A stretch of 8,525 nt of DNA from a candidate division KSB1 bacterium (GCA_022566355.1 JADFJB010000161.1:1-8525); one strand, 5' to 3'; shown: positions 1 to 7,023, numbered from the stretch's first letter. Translations and numbers: made by a program. The notes: a model not told the origin generated them from the letters alone.

Positions 1-37
1 TGTGGAGTTGTAAACCGACATTCATGTCGGCTCCGCA
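1..37. repeat. Stem-loop repeat at the window edge
   Basis: The bases CCGACAT (15-21) and ATGTCGG (24-30) form a perfect 7-bp stem with a two-base loop. Outside it, TGTGGAG (1-7) can pair with CTCCGCA (31-37) with one G-T wobble, leaving an unpaired stretch at 8-14 on the left arm. The element may start before the window. It lies downstream of the M24 peptidase gene and could act in transcript 3'-end formation, but there is no T-run. Its look is that of a dispersed intergenic palindrome; copy number cannot be judged from one window. Confidence 0.45.
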
Positions 38-61
38 ATAATTTTTACACACCCCTTATAA

Positions 62-79
62 TCCCCGCCCGGGCGGGAT
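62..79. repeat. GC-rich perfect palindrome
   Basis: CCCGCCC (64-70) is followed directly by its reverse complement GGGCGGG (71-77), a 14-bp perfect palindrome; allowing a one-base bulge at 63-66 the arms extend to ATCCC/GGGAT. It stands out sharply from the surrounding AT-rich DNA. The adjacent GGGATGACA is reminiscent of the short dispersed repeats found between genes in many bacteria, which is an impression and not a match I can verify. It is not followed by a T-run on either strand, so it is not a classical terminator. Confidence 0.4.
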
Positions 80-108
80 GACAACTTTGGAAACTCAAGC
101 TTAAAGCC

Positions 109-124
109 ATAATTCATGAATTAT
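109..124. repeat. 16-bp AT-rich palindrome after the peptidase gene
   Basis: ATAATTCA (109-116) followed by TGAATTAT (117-124) is a perfect 16-bp palindrome, about 20 bases beyond the stop codon of the minus-strand M24 peptidase gene. It could be a weak 3'-end structure or a protein-binding site. No T-tract follows on the minus strand. Confidence 0.35.
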
Positions 125-144
125 TCAAGTTAATTATAATTATG

Positions 145-1614
145 TTATTTTGGAATCATTCCACTCGACAAGGTTTTTACTTCAGGATAATTTTGTAGAA
201 TTCCTGGTTCTTGCATCAAACTCTCAATTTCTTCCATGTCCATTGGAACGAATTCTGATAAAATCTCAATTCCATCTTTCGTAATGAGAATCATATCTTC
301 TAAGCGGATGTAGATTTTTTCCTCAGGGACTCGTAAAGCGGGTTCAATGGTAAATACCATTCCGGGAAGATATTTTCCACTGTACTGGCCTACATCATGA
401 ACGGCCATTCCCACCCAATGCCCCAGGCCATATCGACCGGATTGGATGGATTTTTTGTAATTCTCAACAAAATTTGTTGCAGCTTTTGTGTATTCCGGTT
501 TGGAAAATGTTGCCTCCGCCAGAACCTTTTCCATCGTGATTGCCGCACGCTGCTTAATTTCTTTGCCCGTATTAAAGGGTTTTATTTCATCCAAAATAGC
601 TTTATAACATCCCAGATAAAAACCATACAATTCCCTTTGCCATTGTTCAAACTTTCCATTAACGGGCCATTGGCGTGTAACATCGGTAGTGTAATATCCG
701 ACATTGGGTCCGCTATCCATCAAGATTAATTCACCATCCACCAATTGTTTTTTACTGGCATGATAATGGGGGTACCAGGAGTTTTTACCACCCGCAACCA
801 GGGAATAATATGCATGTCCCTGTGCACCACCGCGGAAGAAGATAAATTTTGCGACAGCGTCCAGCTCGTATTCCCAAACGCCCGGTATTGTGGATCTCAT
901 CGCTTCCATCAAAGCCAGGCCTGATAAACGCGTGGCTTTCCGAATAAGTTTTAGCTCACGATCGGACTTTATAAGCCGCATTTGATCCAGAATTGGTGAT
1001 AAGTCTTTTACCTCTTTATTCACCGTTTTTTTGACAAGTTTAATAAAATTTTGCTCACGGGAAATACGACCGTCCCATGGATCCGCTTTGATGTCCTTGA
1101 TTCTTCGAACGGCCAGACCGCGACTCGTCGCATAGCCTTCCGGCGGGCTCAAAGGAGTATAAACTTCAATTTCAGGATTTGAAGCTGTCAATTGAGCGAG
1201 GTGTTCTGAAAGCATACCAACTGCAGAAACGGAATCTATGCCCGTTAACTTTCTAACCAGTTGGTCATCTTCAGCTGAAAATAATTTTCCTTCAACACGT
1301 TCCCGGCGTTCATTTCTTGCAGGTAGATACACCGTGGCTGTTTGAGTAGAGCCATTTAACAGGAGGTATGAATATGGCGACTCGACACCACATAAATAAT
1401 AAAATTCATTGTATTGACGAAATTTGACATAACCATGCGGCATGGGAGCGCCCTGGATAAGTGCGATTCCATTTTTACCCATTGCTTCATAAACCCTTGC
1501 ACGTCTTTCTGCAAACTCTTCCGGCGGGAAATCGGTGGTGAATAGTGGAATTTCTTGGGCAAAAATAGAGCTGCTCACAAATAAACAAAAAATCAAAACA
1601 GATATTTTTCTCAT
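145..1614 (-). CDS. Secreted M24 metallopeptidase, Xaa-Pro aminopeptidase-like
   Basis: The 489-residue product has a signal peptide at residues 1-19 (MRK, then a hydrophobic stretch, cleavage probably SIFA|Q), so it acts in the periplasm or outside the cell. Residues about 30-180 form an aminopeptidase P-type N-terminal domain (FAERR..V at 34-41, then FYYLCG at 71-76). Residues about 215-455 form the pita-bread M24 domain. All five dinuclear-metal ligands can be assigned: D300 (MDSG), D311 (TTDVTR), H399 (GLGHWVG), E424 (FTIEP) and E439 (RLED), with H406 in the VHDVG motif as in E. coli PepP. It is therefore expected to be active and to remove an N-terminal residue preceding proline; whether it is a true aminopeptidase P or a prolidase cannot be settled. 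An AAGGG sequence 8 bases upstream supports the ATG at 1614. The gene lies 107 bases downstream of the DUF92 fusion gene on the same strand, with no obvious functional link. Confidence 0.92.
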   Translation of the reverse strand: MRKISVLIFCLFVSSSIFAQEIPLFTTDFPPEEFAERRARVYEAMGKNGIALIQGAPMPHGYVKFRQYNEFYYLCGVESPYSYLLLNGSTQTATVYLPARNERRERVEGKLFSAEDDQLVRKLTGIDSVSAVGMLSEHLAQLTASNPEIEVYTPLSPPEGYATSRGLAVRRIKDIKADPWDGRISREQNFIKLVKKTVNKEVKDLSPILDQMRLIKSDRELKLIRKATRLSGLALMEAMRSTIPGVWEYELDAVAKFIFFRGGAQGHAYYSLVAGGKNSWYPHYHASKKQLVDGELILMDSGPNVGYYTTDVTRQWPVNGKFEQWQRELYGFYLGCYKAILDEIKPFNTGKEIKQRAAITMEKVLAEATFSKPEYTKAATNFVENYKKSIQSGRYGLGHWVGMAVHDVGQYSGKYLPGMVFTIEPALRVPEEKIYIRLEDMILITKDGIEILSEFVPMDMEEIESLMQEPGILQNYPEVKTLSSGMIPK

Positions 1615-1721
1615 AGGTTCAACCCTTATATTTAAATGATCGATTTTAGATTTAATGGAATTTAAGATATGTCACTAAACTAATAATTCCATAATAATAG
1701 TCAATAAAAAACCTATTCATT

Positions 1722-3227
1722 CTAAATAAATTGCAATGCAATAAACACAAATACCCCTCCGGAAAAAGCACAGATGAAATTGACAATATCATTCGTCAGC
1801 CATTTTAATCCTCGGGAATGTGTTGTCGGTTTTCCATTACAATGGGTCGATCTCTCTGTCATTTTTTTGCATAAATCACATTGATACTGAGCTTGTAAAG
1901 TTGCACCGATTAAGCTGTCAATTGAACTGCCAAGAAGTGCAGCTATTGAGATCAAACTAATCAAGAGGAAAGGATCATAATAAAATGAACCGCTTAGCCC
2001 TAATCCTATAACAGCAATGAAAATTCCTCCCACAATTGATGCAGTAGTTCCCAACAAAGAAACTGCCCCGGATGTTCCGGAATCTGCAGGTTTTAAAGTT
2101 GTTATTAACCGAGGCAGGCTTTTAGATAAACTTCCGATTTCTGTCGCCCAGGTATCGGCAGTAACTGCGGCAACTGAACCGAGAAATACCACAAACCAAT
2201 ATTCCTTCCCGGATCCATAGAACAAAAAGACAGTTAAACAGGCTATTGCACCATTAGCCAAAACTTGACCAATGTCCCGTGTTGAAGATTTTTCATACAG
2301 CAGGTTGAAGGCTTTTTTGCGGTTTTGCCAAAGCTTGGACAAAAGGCTCGAAGAGATAAAAAATACCAGTATAGGGATCGCCCATTCCAGACCTCCGACG
2401 CCAAAAATAATTACGCCCATTACAAATGTCCCAGCAGCGCCACCCGGATCCAAAAAGTGTTGTCGAAATGAAAGAAGTGCTATAAAACCAGCCAAAATAA
2501 AACCAATGAATAGTTGGATATTTTCATCAGGAGAGCTTGTTAATAAGAAATGGAGAATAAACGCTGCACCTAAAGGAATTGTAAGATTATCGGAACCTCT
2601 CCAGGAAAGAGCTTCCATGAACGTGGTGAAAACGGAGCCAACTAAAGCGATGATGATTATCTTTGTGAGGCTTATGATTTGAAGCAACGGAGCAGGTAAA
2701 AAATATAGAGAAAACACCAATAGTAAAAAACTGCTACAGGCAAAAGCAATTGAGCCTTCCAATGATTTGATCTCTTTTGTGAAAGAATAAGCTTTTGGAT
2801 GATTGAAATTTTGACCTACGATTGCTGCTAAAGAATCTGATATTGCCAGGATTAAAAAACTAATTTGAATGATAAATGAATAAGTTGGCCAAAAAAGCAA
2901 AATTAAAATTAGAAATGCCAGCGGGTAATAAACTGTACCATAAGATTTCTGAGTAGAACCATGGATTGATTGAAAGTACCCAAACCGAATACAAATAAAA
3001 TTGAATGAGCTAAAAAAGACGGCAATTAAAATCGGTGGAATTGCTGATTGGAACAGGTATGGGGTAAAAAAGATTAACAGACCGGTGAACAGATGAACAG
3101 CTTTCCGCGTCACTTCCGACCGATATTTAAGAGTTGATTGTAAAACTTCCGCAAGTGTGATTAAAATAAAAATTGCTACAGTCAATACGACTAGTCTTAA
3201 CCATTCGATTGTCGTTGGGTTTTTCAA
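1722..3227 (-). CDS. Membrane fusion protein: dolichol/phytol-kinase-like domain plus DUF92 domain
   Basis: The 501-residue protein is almost entirely hydrophobic, with a dozen or more likely membrane segments. Residues about 10-225 resemble the CTP-dependent SEC59/VTE5 kinase family: E38..RK..H45 near the N-terminus, then DSLAAIVG (131-138) and SLEGS (155-159). Residues about 237-500 match DUF92 (TIGR00297): TADTWATEIG (356-365), DSGTSGAVSLLG (382-393), GSSIDSLIGATLQ (433-445), and a C-terminal C450-x2-C453...H462-C463 cluster followed by RG..W...ND. Plant homologues of these two families (VTE5, VTE6) phosphorylate phytol and then phytyl phosphate, giving phytyl diphosphate. One chain may thus perform two successive phosphorylations of an isoprenoid alcohol here; this is inference and the substrate is unknown. 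Translation begins at TTG with AAGGA placed just upstream; no in-frame ATG lies nearby upstream. The stop is TAG. Confidence 0.85.
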   Translation of the reverse strand: MKNPTTIEWLRLVVLTVAIFILITLAEVLQSTLKYRSEVTRKAVHLFTGLLIFFTPYLFQSAIPPILIAVFFSSFNFICIRFGYFQSIHGSTQKSYGTVYYPLAFLILILLFWPTYSFIIQISFLILAISDSLAAIVGQNFNHPKAYSFTKEIKSLEGSIAFACSSFLLLVFSLYFLPAPLLQIISLTKIIIIALVGSVFTTFMEALSWRGSDNLTIPLGAAFILHFLLTSSPDENIQLFIGFILAGFIALLSFRQHFLDPGGAAGTFVMGVIIFGVGGLEWAIPILVFFISSSLLSKLWQNRKKAFNLLYEKSSTRDIGQVLANGAIACLTVFLFYGSGKEYWFVVFLGSVAAVTADTWATEIGSLSKSLPRLITTLKPADSGTSGAVSLLGTTASIVGGIFIAVIGLGLSGSFYYDPFLLISLISIAALLGSSIDSLIGATLQAQYQCDLCKKMTERSTHCNGKPTTHSRGLKWLTNDIVNFICAFSGGVFVFIALQFI

Positions 3228-3233
3228 ATAAGT

Positions 3234-3238
3234 TCCTT
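3234..3238 (-). promoter_or_regulatory. Shine-Dalgarno site fixing a TTG start
   Basis: On the minus strand AAGGA is followed by six bases (ACTTAT) and then TTG at 3227-3225. The good spacing and the absence of a nearby in-frame ATG support TTG as the start of the membrane fusion gene. Confidence 0.65.
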
Positions 3239-3326
3239 TTGATGAAGAGCCAATGATATGAGGGTAAATTAAAGATCATATGCTAAAAATCAAGAGAATA
3301 TGATTTAAATTCGCAATTGCCTGCAG

Positions 3327-3345
3327 TTATCCACAGTTATCCACA
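3327..3345 (+). promoter_or_regulatory. DnaA box pair (left cluster)
   Basis: Two identical TTATCCACA sites at 3327-3335 and 3337-3345 are separated by one base, giving a 10-bp repeat period. TTATCCACA is the highest-affinity form of the DnaA box in E. coli and many other bacteria. Confidence 0.75.
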
Positions 3346-3370
3346 TTAGGTCATCTTTAAGCCATTGTTG

Positions 3371-3434
3371 AGGTTAAAAATAAGAACTTATGCGATAGTA
3401 GGATAAGGCTTGGGACTAAATTTATTTTTAACCT
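3371..3434. repeat. 13-bp perfect inverted repeat inside the candidate origin
   Basis: AGGTTAAAAATAA (3371-3383) is exactly complementary to TTATTTTTAACCT (3422-3434), with a 38-base spacer. It lies between the two DnaA-box clusters and could extrude as a cruciform, bind a dimeric protein, or form a stem in a short RNA. A further GTTAACC occurs just downstream at about 3444-3451. Confidence 0.55.
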
Positions 3435-3578
3435 ATTAAAAAAAGTTAACCATGATTACTTATTAATTAACATGCACTTATATGCAAAAGCCAGCTAAAC
3501 CATTTGGTTTTTGGATCAGAAATTGCACCTGTTCGGCCAACCAATAGAATTAGATTCGAATATGACTGAACTCAATTT

Positions 3579-3609
3579 TTATTCACAAGTTATCCACACT
3601 TTATACACA
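3579..3609 (+). promoter_or_regulatory. DnaA box triplet (right cluster)
   Basis: TTATTCACA (3579-3587), TTATCCACA (3590-3598) and TTATACACA (3601-3609) each fit TTATNCACA perfectly, sit in the same orientation and start exactly 11 bp apart. The regular phasing over three sites is hard to explain by chance and suggests a DnaA filament nucleation site next to the AT-rich stretch on the right. Confidence 0.8.
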
Positions 3610-3760
3610 TTGTTTATCTTACTTATTTTTTTAGTAGTTAGGTGATGAAAAGCTAAAAATGTGTGTTTTTTAATTTATTTAAAGGTATAAATTGAAATTG
3701 AGAAAAACTTGAATTGATTTGTAATTTGTTTCAACTTTTCAATTTAAAAAAATTATTTAA
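3610..3760. other. Candidate DNA unwinding element
   Basis: This stretch directly follows the DnaA box triplet. By hand count about 16% of bases 3651-3760 are G or C, far below the genes on either side. Oligo-T and oligo-A runs dominate, and the near-repeats TTGAAATTGA (3692-3701) and TTGAATTGA (3709-3717) occur. The opposite strand just after the last box can be read as trinucleotides with a central A, which loosely recalls the DnaA-trio of bacterial unwinding elements; that resemblance is weak. The stretch must also contain the upp promoter; TATAAA at 3686-3691 is a possible -10 element without a good -35. Confidence 0.5.
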
Positions 3761-3772
3761 ATGGAAACGAAT

Positions 3773-4399
3773 ATGAATCTACATGTTAGTAACCACCCCG
3801 CGGTGAAGCATAAATTAATCAATCTTCGCGATCCTAAAACAACCCACTGGGAATTTGAAAGACTAATCACAGAAATTACTTTGGTTCTTGCAGTAACTGC
3901 CACGGAATATTTAGAAACTCTGACTGTAAATATAAAAACACCTCTTGAAGATACGACGGGCGAAAAATTGGTTAAACGAATTTCATTGGTTCCGATTTTG
4001 CGGGCTGGAATGGCGATGGTTCCTGCTTTTAAGCATTTATATCCTAGCGCTAAAGTCGGTTTAATAGGGTTGGCGCGGGATGAAGAGACTCTTAATCCAA
4101 GTCAATATTATGAAAATCTACCTAAGCCAATAACCAAAGATACTGTTATTGTTCTCGATCCCATGCTAGCAACCGGGGGAAGCGCTTCTTATAGTATTTC
4201 AATATTAAAGGAGTTAGGGGCAAAGGATATTATCATGGTTTCGATTATTGCCGCTCCGGAAGGTGTTGAGAAAGTGCATTCAGACCATCCTGATGTACAC
4301 ATTTACACGGCTGCTCTAGATCGGGAATTGAATGACCGTGGCTACATACTGCCGGGATTAGGCGACGCAGGCGACCGTATATTCGGGAATTTTTCCTGA
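3773..4399 (+). CDS. upp: Uracil phosphoribosyltransferase
   Basis: This cytosolic pyrimidine-salvage enzyme makes UMP from uracil and PRPP. Numbering from an upstream ATG at 3761, the family signatures are LVPILRAG (76-83), RDEETLNPSQYYENLP (106-121), the PRPP-binding loop VLDPMLATGGSA (131-142) and the C-terminal uracil-binding segment YILPGLGDAGDRIFG (195-209). Two in-frame ATGs are possible. I prefer 3773: it gives 208 residues, the usual family length, and has GGAA six bases ahead, whereas the ATG at 3761 is preceded by a run of A and T with no ribosome-binding site and would give 212 residues. The stop codon TGA overlaps the ATG of the next gene by one base. No frameshift or missing key residue is seen. 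Confidence 0.95.
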   Translation: MNLHVSNHPAVKHKLINLRDPKTTHWEFERLITEITLVLAVTATEYLETLTVNIKTPLEDTTGEKLVKRISLVPILRAGMAMVPAFKHLYPSAKVGLIGLARDEETLNPSQYYENLPKPITKDTVIVLDPMLATGGSASYSISILKELGAKDIIMVSIIAAPEGVEKVHSDHPDVHIYTAALDRELNDRGYILPGLGDAGDRIFGNFS

Positions 4400-5445
4400 T
4401 GCGGATAATTGCTATATTCAAAAATAGTCTGCTAACAATTCTTGCCATACTTTTCTTTTTTTCCTCAAGTTTCTTATATGCAGATGAAACTCCTGAAGAA
4501 ATTATTGACGCATATATCCAAAAAGGTATAAGGGCTACAATTTTGCAACAGTATCAACTGGCCATTTCATTTTTTGATAGTTTGAGGTATTTTTTAAAGG
4601 ATGATCCCAGGCCGGATTTTTACCAGGCAGCTGCCTTGCAGTCTAAAATGATGGATTATGAAAATTATGAAGATGAGCCGGAATTTTTTCGTCTAATCCA
4701 AAAAGTCATTTCTATTACTGAGAAACAGATTGAACAAAATCCTAATGTGGCAAAAAGTTATTTTTTTAAAGGTGGGGCATACAGCTATCGGGGTTATTAT
4801 TATGCAAAGCGAAAAGATTATGCCCGTGGTTTGCGTGATTCGATAACAGGTATTAAATATTTGGAAAAAGCGGTTAGTATAGATTCAACACTATATGATG
4901 CCTATCTTGCCATTGGAACTTATAAATATTATCGCGGACGCTTAACACGTTATGTTAATTGGCTTCCTTTTGTTTCGGACCAAAGCAAAGAAGGCCTGGA
5001 GATGATTCATAAAGCCATTGAAAAGGGACGATACAGCCGTGCTGCTGCAATTAATGGTTTAATCTGGCTGGATATCGATGAAAAAAAATATACTCGTGCA
5101 ATCCAAACAGCGCTAAAAATGCTGAATGAATATCCTGCCAGCCGGTTTTTCCTGTGGCCTCTTGCCGGCGCTTATTTTAAAGCCGGTTACTATAAAAAAT
5201 CCAATGATGTTTATCGGGATTTGCAAGATTCCTATCAAAATGAAGAAAAAAATAACCATTATAATGAAATAATTTGTGGCTACAAAATGATGAAAGCCAA
5301 CGAAAAACTGGATAAACCTGAAGAAGTGTGTGAAATTTCAAATCAATTGCTGGCTATATCTCTAAATGATGCGGTTCGAAAACGGCTTAAAGATAAGCTT
5401 AAAGAGATTGTGGAAGTCAATAAAGGATGTTCAAATACGCTTTAA
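4399..5445 (+). CDS. Secreted TPR-like helical repeat protein of unknown function
   Basis: The 348-residue product starts with a hydrophobic signal sequence (residues about 7-28, cleavage probably LYA|DE), so it is exported. The mature part is predicted helical with TPR-type helix pairs, for example YFFKGGAYSYRGYYYAK (121-137), SIDSTLYDAYLAIGTYKYYRG (160-180), AAAINGLIWLDIDEKKYTRAIQTALKML (215-242) and LAGAYFKAGYYKKSNDVYRDL (255-275). The central segment with NWLPFVSD..KEGLEMIHKAIEKG (187-210) loosely recalls the TTC39/Iml2 type of TPR protein, which I cannot confirm. It has no catalytic motif, so a scaffold or binding role at the envelope is the best guess. The start ATG shares one base with the upp stop (TGATG), so translation is probably coupled to upp even though a salvage enzyme and an exported protein make an odd pair. 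Confidence 0.85.
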   Translation: MRIIAIFKNSLLTILAILFFFSSSFLYADETPEEIIDAYIQKGIRATILQQYQLAISFFDSLRYFLKDDPRPDFYQAAALQSKMMDYENYEDEPEFFRLIQKVISITEKQIEQNPNVAKSYFFKGGAYSYRGYYYAKRKDYARGLRDSITGIKYLEKAVSIDSTLYDAYLAIGTYKYYRGRLTRYVNWLPFVSDQSKEGLEMIHKAIEKGRYSRAAAINGLIWLDIDEKKYTRAIQTALKMLNEYPASRFFLWPLAGAYFKAGYYKKSNDVYRDLQDSYQNEEKNNHYNEIICGYKMMKANEKLDKPEEVCEISNQLLAISLNDAVRKRLKDKLKEIVEVNKGCSNTL

Positions 5446-5504
5446 AACAGTACTAGACAGGCCCTAATGATACCGGTCTATTCCTGTAATCAATTCTAGC
5501 TGTT
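5446..5504. terminator. Possible shared terminator between convergent genes
   Basis: AACAG-TA-CTAGA (5446-5457) pairs with TCTAGCTGTT (5495-5504) over ten base pairs, with a two-base bulge and a 37-base spacer that contains a further weak stem (GAC at 5456-5458 with GTC at 5476-5478). On the minus strand the stem runs into TTTT, so it may end the transcript of the PQQ-like gene. On the plus strand there is no T-run. The long loop makes this a modest candidate. Confidence 0.3.
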
Positions 5505-5518
5505 GGATTAAAATTCTG

Positions 5519-6865
5519 CTATTCTGAGATACTATAAAGATATTTGTGGCCTCTCAAATATAGATCATTTCCCACAATCACCGGTGAAGCATCAAAATTG
5601 TCATCAAGGGTATTCGTGGACAAAATTTCAAACGTTGGTCCATACTTGAGTACTGAAGTTACGCCATTTCTGCCGGCAAAATAAATACGATCATTTGCTG
5701 CTACAGGTGACGAATACATTCCTTTAATGCCATCGAGGCGCTTTTGGGTGAAAAGAGTTTCACCTGTCTTTGCATTGAAACAGGAAAGAATCTCGGAATT
5801 GACTTTCAAAATGTAAAGGTTATTCTTATAAGCAAGAGGTGATGGGGTGTAAGGTGTATCTCGATCATATGTCCAGATCACTGCATCGGTGTTGGTAATA
5901 TCTCCTTTGGCTCCATCCAGGCGAATGGCAACCAAAGCGCTGCCGCGAAAGCCTGTTGTCACGTAAACAATTCCATCAATGGATACCGGCATGGGAATCG
6001 CATTCATAGTCATGCCGCCACATTCCCAGATTAACTTACCGGTATCAAGATTGTAACTACTGATCCTGCCAGTTGCATTCACAATAACTTGTGCTGTGCC
6101 GTTATGTTCAACCACATAGGGTGAACTCCAGGTAGTGCTCTCATCTCGATTGGTTCGCCATATTTCTTTGCCGGTATTCTTATCAAGCGCAGTAATGAAT
6201 GAATCTCCTTCATGATCCCAATTAATTACGATTTTATCATTATACAGCGCTGGTGAACTTCCCTCTCCAAATCCCAATCTTTTCTGCATATCTCCCAAGT
6301 CTTTTTCCCATTGAAGATTGCCTTTCATATCGTAACAATACAACCCCCGTGAGCCGTAATAAGCCCAAACATGTTTCCCGTCTGTTACACCGGAATTAGA
6401 CGCCCATGAGGCGGTATTGTGAGTCCCCTGGTGTGGCACTTCTTCCCGGGAGGTTTTTTGCCAGTTAATTTTACCATCATCGCGATTGATTGAAAGAATA
6501 GTGTATTTAATTTTTTTGTCAGGTTGGTTGCCACGCATCCATCCTCTTCGACCACCACGCCTTCCTCGTTGATTTTGGTTTGCCTGGCTTGGAGGGGTAT
6601 CGACTTTTTCGCCATCAATAGCGGTTAAAACAAAAATTTGATTTTCCCAAACGATTGGAGTCGAATGTCCCAACCCGGGAATTTCAATTTTCCATTTGAT
6701 ATTTTTATTTTCACTCCACTCAACCGGTGGATTTCCATTGGCGATGCCATTCCCGTATGGACCGCGCCATTGCGGCCAGTTTTTCTCAGCATCGTCCGGA
6801 ATTACCGCAGCCAGAATCAAAAAAGTCGGGATTAAAATCGCAAAAATATTAAGTAGTTTTCTCAT
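5519..6865 (-). CDS. Secreted PQQ-like beta-propeller repeat protein
   Basis: The 448-residue product has an N-terminal signal or anchor (residues about 4-22) and an eight-bladed-type quinoprotein propeller fold. After the signal comes NWPQWRGPYGNG (29-40) and a GHSTPIVWENQIFVLTA strand set (66-82), a pattern common in exported planctomycete-style and FCB propellers. Blade motifs include LDKNTGKEIWR (227-237), YNLDTGKLIWE (271-281) and FNAKTGETLFT (363-373), each preceding a tryptophan or aromatic closure. I see no dehydrogenase heme domain or adjacent-cysteine pair of PQQ alcohol dehydrogenases, so it is likely a binding or scaffold protein (BamB-like fold) and not a proven enzyme. Residues 93-117 form an Arg/Gly/Gln-rich insert between two strands. 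GAGGG seven bases upstream supports the ATG. It converges on the TPR gene across a 73-base gap. Confidence 0.88.
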   Translation of the reverse strand: MRKLLNIFAILIPTFLILAAVIPDDAEKNWPQWRGPYGNGIANGNPPVEWSENKNIKWKIEIPGLGHSTPIVWENQIFVLTAIDGEKVDTPPSQANQNQRGRRGGRRGWMRGNQPDKKIKYTILSINRDDGKINWQKTSREEVPHQGTHNTASWASNSGVTDGKHVWAYYGSRGLYCYDMKGNLQWEKDLGDMQKRLGFGEGSSPALYNDKIVINWDHEGDSFITALDKNTGKEIWRTNRDESTTWSSPYVVEHNGTAQVIVNATGRISSYNLDTGKLIWECGGMTMNAIPMPVSIDGIVYVTTGFRGSALVAIRLDGAKGDITNTDAVIWTYDRDTPYTPSPLAYKNNLYILKVNSEILSCFNAKTGETLFTQKRLDGIKGMYSSPVAANDRIYFAGRNGVTSVLKYGPTFEILSTNTLDDNFDASPVIVGNDLYLRGHKYLYSISE

Positions 6866-7023
6866 GGTCAGACCCTCATTTTAATATAAAAGTACTAATA
6901 CAATTGAAAATGGGAAATTGTTCAAATATAAAACATGTCCATCTTGTTAATCCAGTCTAATGCTTTTTTTCGATAAGTATGAATTGTTATTTTGATCCTT
7001 AAATTCAAAAGAGATTTTTATAG
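6866..7023. other. Intergenic region upstream of the PQQ-like gene
   Basis: This AT-rich gap separates two minus-strand genes. It must hold any independent promoter of the PQQ-like gene. On the minus strand TATATTTG (6930-6923) fits the TAnnTTTG -7 element of Bacteroidota, but no convincing -33 element is present. No strong hairpin or repeat was found. Confidence 0.3.

Larger units (their letters stand above)
3300..3760. other. Candidate chromosomal replication origin (oriC)
   Basis: This gene-free gap between two divergently transcribed genes carries five perfect DnaA boxes (TTATNCACA), all reading left to right: 3327-3335, 3337-3345, 3579-3587, 3590-3598 and 3601-3609. I found no perfect copy elsewhere in the window on either strand. 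Within each cluster the boxes are spaced about one helical turn apart (10, 11 and 11 bp), as needed for cooperative DnaA filament assembly. The triplet is followed by a very AT-rich stretch on its 3' side, the same polarity as E. coli R1 box and its unwinding element. A 13-bp inverted repeat lies between the clusters. An alternative is a DnaA-titration or reactivation locus, or regulation of upp by DnaA. There is no dnaA, gidA or parAB in view, so the call rests on the DNA architecture alone. Confidence 0.7.

Noticed and set aside
397-729. 110-codon open frame on the plus strand
   Set aside because: Antisense to the M24 peptidase catalytic domain, with cysteine-rich nonsense-like composition.
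1699-1704. TTGACT on the minus strand as a -35 element for the peptidase gene
   Set aside because: At 16-18 bases spacing the -10 candidates match only three or so of six positions.
2272-2682. 136-codon open frame on the plus strand
   Set aside because: It lies wholly antisense to the DUF92 fusion gene, whose protein has clear family motifs; the antisense product looks like no known protein.
3497-3510. AAACCA/TGGTTT hairpin followed by T residues
   Set aside because: Only six base pairs, a two-base loop and a broken T-run, and no gene ends nearby; not a convincing terminator.
3300-3760. Plasmid iteron origin
   Set aside because: The repeats are generic DnaA boxes and not long iterons, and there is no replication-initiator gene beside them; neighbouring genes are housekeeping type.
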